Shown: one piece after another, positions 50,393 through 54,070 of the stretch
How positions within the stretch are numbered: position 1 is the first letter of the stretch
Layout of the letters: each line of letters starts with the position of its first letter
Source of the DNA: an uncultured Spartobacteria bacterium
GTDB lineage: Bacteria; Verrucomicrobiota; Verrucomicrobiia; Chthoniobacterales; Chthoniobacteraceae
DNA: 54,070 nt
Direction: 5' to 3'
Assembly (NCBI GenBank): GCA_903901425.1
Contig: CAIURC010000113.1
Coordinates: forward strand, 1 to 54,070
Notes under the pieces: model-generated
The model's input: the letters and a program-made list of their open reading frames with translations, nothing else
Database searches by the model: none
Told to the model about the DNA's origin: nothing
Translations under genes and position numbers: made by a program

Positions 50393-50959
50393 TCAGGCCG
50401 CGCCACTCCCGGAAGTCCGAATCCCGAGCGCATTGAGGAATCCCGCAGCCGGGTCCGCCACCCTTCGCCTCGGCACCTCAGCAGCGCAAGCCTCCACCAA
50501 GAAGGGGAGGGGCGCGTTATCCCGGCGCATCTTTCGAAGGGTGACTTCCACCACATCTTGAAGGGTGTACTTGTCCAGAATGTCCGCAATTGCGTTGCGG
50601 ACATCAATCATCAGCATCCGAAGCCCGCAGTGCTCCTCATCGGGACAGGTGCAACGCACATACTCGGTCTCACTCGCACAGGCAATTGGCGCCAAACGCC
50701 CATCAATAAGCCGGACCAGCTCCCCCATCTGAATCTTGTCCATCGGTTTTTTGACCGCGTACCCGCCCAGTTTACCACGCTGCGTCTCGATATACCCGGC
50801 CTCCCGCAGCTCGAGCAGGATCCGCTCCAAAAATTTCAGAGGCAACCGGTTGCTCTGTGCCAGCTCCGAAACCGGCACCACATCTCTCCCCAGCGACTTT
50901 GCCAAGCCAAGCTGGATCATCGCCCGAAGCGCGTACTCCCCCTTTTTGGTCAAAGTCAT
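50393..50959 (-). CDS. Rrf2-family regulator with Fe-S-type cysteines
   Basis: The N-terminal winged helix-turn-helix is typical of Rrf2 proteins (KKGEYALRAMIQLGLAKS, SELAQSNRLPLKFLERILLE, GGYAVKKPMDKIQMGELVRL). The cysteine cluster is C-x8-C-x-C-x5-C in CASETEYVRCTCPDEEHCGL, one cysteine more than the three used by IscR and NsrR. It probably senses redox, iron or sulfur status through an Fe-S cluster. It is a paralogue of the protein at 53311-53862, with the same cysteine spacing. The C-terminal tail is not conserved. The gene is preceded by a candidate operator and promoter and followed by the nusA leader. Confidence 0.88.
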   Translation of the reverse strand: MTLTKKGEYALRAMIQLGLAKSLGRDVVPVSELAQSNRLPLKFLERILLELREAGYIETQRGKLGGYAVKKPMDKIQMGELVRLIDGRLAPIACASETEYVRCTCPDEEHCGLRMLMIDVRNAIADILDKYTLQDVVEVTLRKMRRDNAPLPFLVEACAAEVPRRRVADPAAGFLNALGIRTSGSGAA

Positions 50960-50969
50960 GATTGGTACC

Positions 50970-51007
50970 CCTAGAACAGGTTAGACCGCATCCAATCCGG
51001 TGGTCAA
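50970..51007 (-). promoter_or_regulatory. Candidate promoter/operator of the first rrf2 gene
   Basis: On the minus strand TTGACC (51007-51002) and TCTAAC (50985-50980) are spaced by 16 bases and suit a sigma-70 promoter. The bases CCTA-N8-TAGA (50970-50985) resemble a half-conserved inverted repeat found before the second rrf2 gene (53872-53888). Auto-repression is common in this family. The match is read by eye. Confidence 0.4.
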
Positions 51008-51047
51008 TGCCCGCCACAGACCGCGAAAAACAGCCATCGCGATACAG

Positions 51048-51059
51048 CCCCCCCCCCCC
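51048..51059 (+). repeat. Run of 12 cytosines
   Basis: A homopolymer of 12 C lies in the 324-base gap between the rrf2 gene and the M14-like gene (50960-51283). Apart from this run and the candidate rrf2 control site, I see no supported gene or structured RNA in that gap. Confidence 0.9.
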
Positions 51060-51283
51060 GCACTGAAGGAGAACGGTGGACAGACATGCCCGTCTGCCAG
51101 TCCGCAAAATGCGGCGGGTTGGAAAAACCGCCCTTCCGTTCGCATGCGTTGGCGCCCAGATTCGGGTCCCCTGAAAAAAGAGCGCCCACCGCCGGACAGG
51201 CTGGATGGCGGTTTGTTGATTGCGCCCGACAAACGGAGGAGCCCAGGATTCCAGCCGCCCAGCCGTGTGCCTCCCCCCTTTTG

Positions 51284-52108
51284 CTAAAGCTCGCCGCCGA
51301 AGGCCATCATCTGGGGGTAGTGCCGCAGAATCTCCAGAACCCCGTTCACCAAAGCGTCCCGCTGCATTCCCAGCGGCGCAAGGGCCGGTGACTCCAGCAC
51401 AATCTCAAACGGCTGCGGTTTGCTCCCGGGAGGCGCCCCCAGAATCCCCGGGTACCCGCTCCGGATCAGGCCCTCCACGGCATGAAACCCGTCAATAAGA
51501 CTTCCTCGGTTCACGGGCAACGCGCGTTCCGCCGCTGCCAGCGCCGGCCGCAACAGATGCTCCGTCAAAGTCGCCCCACGCACAAACCCGTACACCCCAT
51601 CACTGGTGTCATCGCTGTGAAGCGCCACGTAGCCATCGAACTTTTCACGCAAAATCTCTCCCTCCATCAACGCCACCTCGGGCTCCAAACTTCCCCGCCA
51701 GAACTCCCGGTTCAAGTCCCGGCCACTCCGCGACTCCCGAGTTCCATCCTCGTATCCGGTCGGGTTCAGGAGCGGATAAACGTGCAACTCGTAGTCCGAC
51801 ACCCAGCCCGGACGCGCCTCCAGTTCACGCACCAGATCACACAACGCCAGAACCCCGGCCGGTTCGTCCCCATGGATCCCCGCAAATATCCCAAGCTTAA
51901 ACCGGGTCCGGCTGGATCGGAACACGAACTTGCCCAAGCCATACCGCTCTCCCTCCGTGCTCCATTCCCCGACCAAAACCGATTCCCAGGTTTCCGGGAC
52001 CGCGCGTGCAAGCGGCTCGAGCAGAGACTGGACCGACCTTCGAGACATCACCACAGGTTCAACAGGGGCGACCGCTTCCACAAGACCCAATGGACAGAGC
52101 AGACTCAT
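51284..52108 (-). CDS. M14-like deacylase/carboxypeptidase (AstE/AspA superfamily)
   Basis: Zinc ligands are visible as H79 and E82 in FAGIHGDEPAG and H164 in VALHSDDTSD. GRDLNREFWRG matches the arginine/asparagine substrate-binding block, and FEIVLESPA holds the candidate catalytic glutamate. This is the layout of succinylglutamate desuccinylase/aspartoacylase proteins, which remove acyl or aminoacyl groups from small amino compounds. It is the last gene of a coupled operon; its ATG overlaps the YezD stop by ATGA. A role in processing a sulfur- or nitrogen-containing substrate is suggested by its neighbours but unproven. ATG 52048 is a possible internal start. Confidence 0.78.
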   Translation of the reverse strand: MSLLCPLGLVEAVAPVEPVVMSRRSVQSLLEPLARAVPETWESVLVGEWSTEGERYGLGKFVFRSSRTRFKLGIFAGIHGDEPAGVLALCDLVRELEARPGWVSDYELHVYPLLNPTGYEDGTRESRSGRDLNREFWRGSLEPEVALMEGEILREKFDGYVALHSDDTSDGVYGFVRGATLTEHLLRPALAAAERALPVNRGSLIDGFHAVEGLIRSGYPGILGAPPGSKPQPFEIVLESPALAPLGMQRDALVNGVLEILRHYPQMMAFGGEL

Positions 52109-52305
52109 CGTCCTTCCCTCCCTGGCTTTTCCGGCACCCCGCCCAGACGCGTTTTCTCAATAGCCTCCACCTGCAACACCCGTCCGTCCCGAACCGACAA
52201 CTGGATGCTGCCATACCGCATTCCGGCCAACTGGGTCTTTACCAACTCCAACCAATCCGTCTCCTGGGCCGCGTCCCCGGCATCCGAGGGTGTTTCCGTG
52301 CTCAT
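52105..52305 (-). CDS. YezD-like (DUF2292) small protein
   Basis: The 66-residue protein has the block LAGMRYGSIQLSVRDGRVLQ followed by VEAIEKTRLGG. It fits the short YezD/DUF2292 family ('i.yGsv.l.vhdg.vvqie...k.R'), whose members often accompany sulfonate transport and sulfur-assimilation genes. Its function is unknown. It overlaps both neighbours by four bases (ATGA on each side), so it is made in step with the binding protein upstream and the M14-like enzyme downstream. The association supports a sulfur role for this operon. Confidence 0.75.
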   Translation of the reverse strand: MSTETPSDAGDAAQETDWLELVKTQLAGMRYGSIQLSVRDGRVLQVEAIEKTRLGGVPEKPGREGR

Positions 52306-53303
52306 AACGTCTCAAAAAGTGAGCCGAGATCGGCCTTCGCGGGCAACAACCCGGCCGCATGCGCGTCGTTCATGGCCTGCTCGAAATCCGCCCGGTCGAG
52401 CCCCGTGCCGAGCTTCAACCGCGGCCAGGCCCGTTCCAAAAGATCCGGACGGATCGGGCTGGAAGTGGCCCGTTTGAGCGCCGCCGACACTTTTTCCTTG
52501 GCCCATGCGGGTTCTTGCAGAATCCGGTCCGTCAACGCCCGGTGAGCGGCCACCAGTTTTTCCAAAACCGGCCGCCGGTCCCGGATCGTTTTCACGCTGG
52601 AAGCAATCAGGGTCACCAGCACGTCATCCTGCCTCACCAACACCTCGCCCCCCGCATCCAACTCCAACCGCGACACCCACGGCTCCACCGTCCACACCCC
52701 CTCGAGTTCTTTCCGCTTGAACAACTCGAGCTGGTCCGGGTTCGCCGTCGGGATCACCAACGCGTCCCCCCCCTTCTGTGTCACTGTCAACCCGCCCGCC
52801 GTCAGCCAGGCGCGCGCCGCTACATCCTGCGTGTTGCCCATCTGCGGCGTCGCCAGCCGTTTTCCGCGGAAATCTGCGGGCCCTCGCAGGCCCGCCCCGG
52901 GCTGCACCACCAGCGAGGTCGCACCGCGCGCCGCCCCCACCAAAGCCCGCACATCCCGGCCCCCGGTCCGGATGTACCCGTTCAAAACCGGGCTCGGCCC
53001 CACATAAGTCGCGTCCACCGCTCCGGTCAGCAACGACTCAATCGCACTGGGTCCCGCGTTGAACGGGTACCATTCCAACACACAGCCCGTTGCCTTCTCA
53101 AAAACGCCCTCCTTCCCCAATGCCTGCGTCTCCTCATACGCAATCAGCGCCTGCACATGGGTCAGGTTCGGGAAAAAACCCAGCCGCAGCACCTCAGCCC
53201 CTTTAGACTCCCGCTTTCCGCACCCGGGAAGAAAGCTCAGACCGGACAATGCGGCGGTCCGGATAAAACTGCGGCGTGTGGTGGAAGGATTGGGAATGTT
53301 CAT
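52302..53303 (-). CDS. Tat-lipoprotein NitT/SsuA-type substrate-binding protein
   Basis: The N-terminus has TTRRSFIRTAALSGLSFLPGC: a twin-arginine motif and a lipobox (FLPGC), so it is probably exported folded and lipid-anchored. The mature protein is an ABC-type periplasmic binding protein of the NMT1/SsuA family: LRLGFFPNLTHVQALIA, FNAGPSAIESLLTGAVDATYVGPSPVL and TPQMGNTQDVAARAWLT. These proteins bind sulfonates, nitrate or related compounds. The ABC permease and ATPase are not in this window. ATG 53303 starts seven bases after the rrf2 stop; the in-frame extension to 53336 would overlap that gene. YezD association favours a sulfonate. Confidence 0.88.
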   Translation of the reverse strand: MNIPNPSTTRRSFIRTAALSGLSFLPGCGKRESKGAEVLRLGFFPNLTHVQALIAYEETQALGKEGVFEKATGCVLEWYPFNAGPSAIESLLTGAVDATYVGPSPVLNGYIRTGGRDVRALVGAARGATSLVVQPGAGLRGPADFRGKRLATPQMGNTQDVAARAWLTAGGLTVTQKGGDALVIPTANPDQLELFKRKELEGVWTVEPWVSRLELDAGGEVLVRQDDVLVTLIASSVKTIRDRRPVLEKLVAAHRALTDRILQEPAWAKEKVSAALKRATSSPIRPDLLERAWPRLKLGTGLDRADFEQAMNDAHAAGLLPAKADLGSLFETL

Positions 53304-53310
53304 AATGGGT

Positions 53311-53862
53311 TCAGATGGAAAACTCGGGCTCATCAAGAGGCGCAGGCTTCAGCGCTGCAGCCCGGGGCCGGCTTGCAAGCGACCAGTGGCGGATTTTTGT
53401 GATCAATGGCGGCAGACAGCCGTCCGCCCGGAGCCCGCCCAAGGTTTGGGTGGCAAGGGCAGAAAGCGTCCAGCCGTCCAAAACCCCTGAAACCGCGTTG
53501 CGCACCTCCTGCATGGCCAGACGCAGCCCGCAGTGCTTTTCATCCGGACAACTGCACCGCTCATAGGCGGTCACCGAGGCGCACCGGATGGGAGCCAGAG
53601 GACCGTCCAAGCAGCGGACCAAGTCGCCCAACCGGATTTCGGAGGCGGGTTTAGCGAGGGAATACCCCCCGTACTTGCCCCGGGTGGCGGTCACGAACCC
53701 GGCCTGCCTTAAATCGGCCAGGATGTGTTCCAGAAAATTAGCGGGGATGGCCTGTGCCTCGGCGAGGGCGCTCAACGGAACCAGAGCGAGCTCCAGCTCG
53801 GCGGCCATGGCCAAGTCGAGCAAAACGCGAAGTCCGTATTCGCCGCGCTTTGAAAGCTTCAT
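53311..53862 (-). CDS. Rrf2-family regulator leading the binding-protein operon
   Basis: This 183-residue protein has the Rrf2 winged helix (KLSKRGEYGLRVLLDLAMAA, SALAEAQAIPANFLEHILAD, GGYSLAKPASEIRLGDLVRC) and the cluster CASVTAYERCSCPDEKHCGL, C-x8-C-x-C-x5-C, identical in spacing to its paralogue at 50393-50959. It is the first gene of an operon with the SsuA-like, YezD and M14-like genes, and likely regulates them in response to sulfur or Fe-S status, as CymR- and IscR-type proteins do elsewhere. An inverted repeat overlaps the likely -10 element just before its start codon. Confidence 0.88.
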   Translation of the reverse strand: MKLSKRGEYGLRVLLDLAMAAELELALVPLSALAEAQAIPANFLEHILADLRQAGFVTATRGKYGGYSLAKPASEIRLGDLVRCLDGPLAPIRCASVTAYERCSCPDEKHCGLRLAMQEVRNAVSGVLDGWTLSALATQTLGGLRADGCLPPLITKIRHWSLASRPRAAALKPAPLDEPEFSI

Positions 53863-53871
53863 TGGTTATAC

Positions 53872-53899
53872 CCTATAAGATTTGTAGGTTTTAACGCAA
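53872..53899 (-). promoter_or_regulatory. Candidate promoter with overlapping inverted repeat
   Basis: On the minus strand TTGCGT (53899-53894) and TATAGG (53877-53872), with a 16-base spacer, fit a sigma-70 promoter whose start would fall within a few bases of ATG 53862, giving an almost leaderless mRNA. CCTA-N9-TAGG (53872-53888) forms an inverted repeat over the -10 box and spacer, a natural site for an Rrf2 repressor. A related arrangement lies before the first rrf2 gene. Confidence 0.5.
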
Positions 53900-53970
53900 G
53901 CGGTTTTCTATTTCCGCTGAAGAACCGCCCAATATCCCCAGCGTTCCCTTCAAAAAAGCGCGAGCGGCCA

Positions 53971-54068
53971 TGTTCCCGGAGGGAACACAGCCGGTAGCCG
54001 GTGCGTGGCGCGCTGCGCGCCACCACCGGTACGCAATTCAGTAAGCGCATGCACCCCGAAGGGCGTGC
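53971..54068. repeat. Cluster of three strong palindromes (REP-like) at the right edge
   Basis: Three hairpins follow in close order. TGTTCCC/GGGAACA has a 3-base loop (53971-53987). CCGGTG-C-GTGGCGCG pairs with CGCGCCAC-CACCGG around a CTG loop (53998-54029). GCAC and CCC pair with GGG and GTGC around GAA, with one bulge (54051-54068). There is no gene on either side that they would terminate, and no T-run. This looks like an extragenic palindromic repeat unit. The short minus-strand frame across it (54050-53859) has no support as a gene. Confidence 0.6.
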
Positions 54069-54070
54069 CA

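Noticed and set aside
51086-51391. 101-codon plus-strand frame after the C-run
   Set aside because: It overlaps the 3' end of the M14-like gene, lacks a ribosome-binding site and has no motif.
53859-54050. 63-codon minus-strand frame over the right-edge palindromes
   Set aside because: It is made up of palindromic repeat sequence and the rrf2 promoter; no protein family or ribosome-binding site.
1-54070. CRISPR array, integron attC series, intact insertion sequence, prophage, rRNA or tRNA
   Set aside because: No regularly spaced repeats with unique spacers, no transposase or integrase catalytic domain, and no rRNA or tRNA fold was seen on either strand.

Overview
The window comes from a GC-rich, Gram-negative bacterium. 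It is most likely a member of Verrucomicrobiota or a close PVC-group relative. Outer-membrane biogenesis genes (lptD, lpxA) sit beside gene types that are abundant in planctomycetes and verrucomicrobia: a PSCyt1/DUF1549/DUF1553 cytochrome protein, DUF1501, a PVC-type membrane-bound dehydrogenase, FHA/kinase/FGE fusions, anti-sigma factors with extracytoplasmic domains, and a sulfatase. I saw no rRNA, tRNA, CRISPR array or intact insertion sequence.

Layout. (1) 1-5828: a cut-off secreted protein, a LamG remnant, a GT2 plus ArnT-like pair and a large secreted PDZ protein. (2) 6121-11085, minus strand: a compact five-gene operon encoding a small arm-domain-like protein, a MoxR AAA+ ATPase, an unknown protein, a metallopeptidase-VWA fusion and a divergent methionine adenosyltransferase. 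It lies behind a leader that contains an intrinsic-terminator hairpin. This is the least ordinary locus here and my main candidate for an undescribed system. (3) 11454-21842: mostly housekeeping and envelope genes (permease, beta-CASP nuclease, polyprenyl synthase, radC, lpxA, 3D-domain lipoprotein, galE, lptD). (4) 21869-30798: FHA-pseudokinase, a mosaic SGNH/dehydrogenase/cupredoxin protein, a lipoprotein, a universal stress protein, a CbpA-type DnaJ and an OppBC permease pair.

(5) 30810-43441: a surface-degradation and signalling block. One ECF sigma/anti-sigma(FecR-LamG) pair is divergent from the PSCyt/DUF1501 pair. A second sigma/anti-sigma pair is translationally coupled to a sulfatase. 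A convergent FHA-kinase-TPR-FGE receptor-like kinase follows. (6) 43490-50168, minus strand: the translation/transcription cluster nusA-infB-rbfA-nrnA-truB-ribF, without rimP, with a strong intrinsic terminator between the nusA start codon and any possible promoter. (7) 50393-53862: two Rrf2-type Fe-S regulators. The second leads an operon with a Tat-lipoprotein NitT/SsuA-like binding protein, a YezD protein and an M14-like deacylase, which points to sulfur-compound uptake. The window ends in a cluster of strong palindromes.

All functional calls rest on motifs read by eye in the translated sequence. No database search was run. Start codons were chosen from ribosome-binding sites, overlaps with neighbours and where family homology begins.
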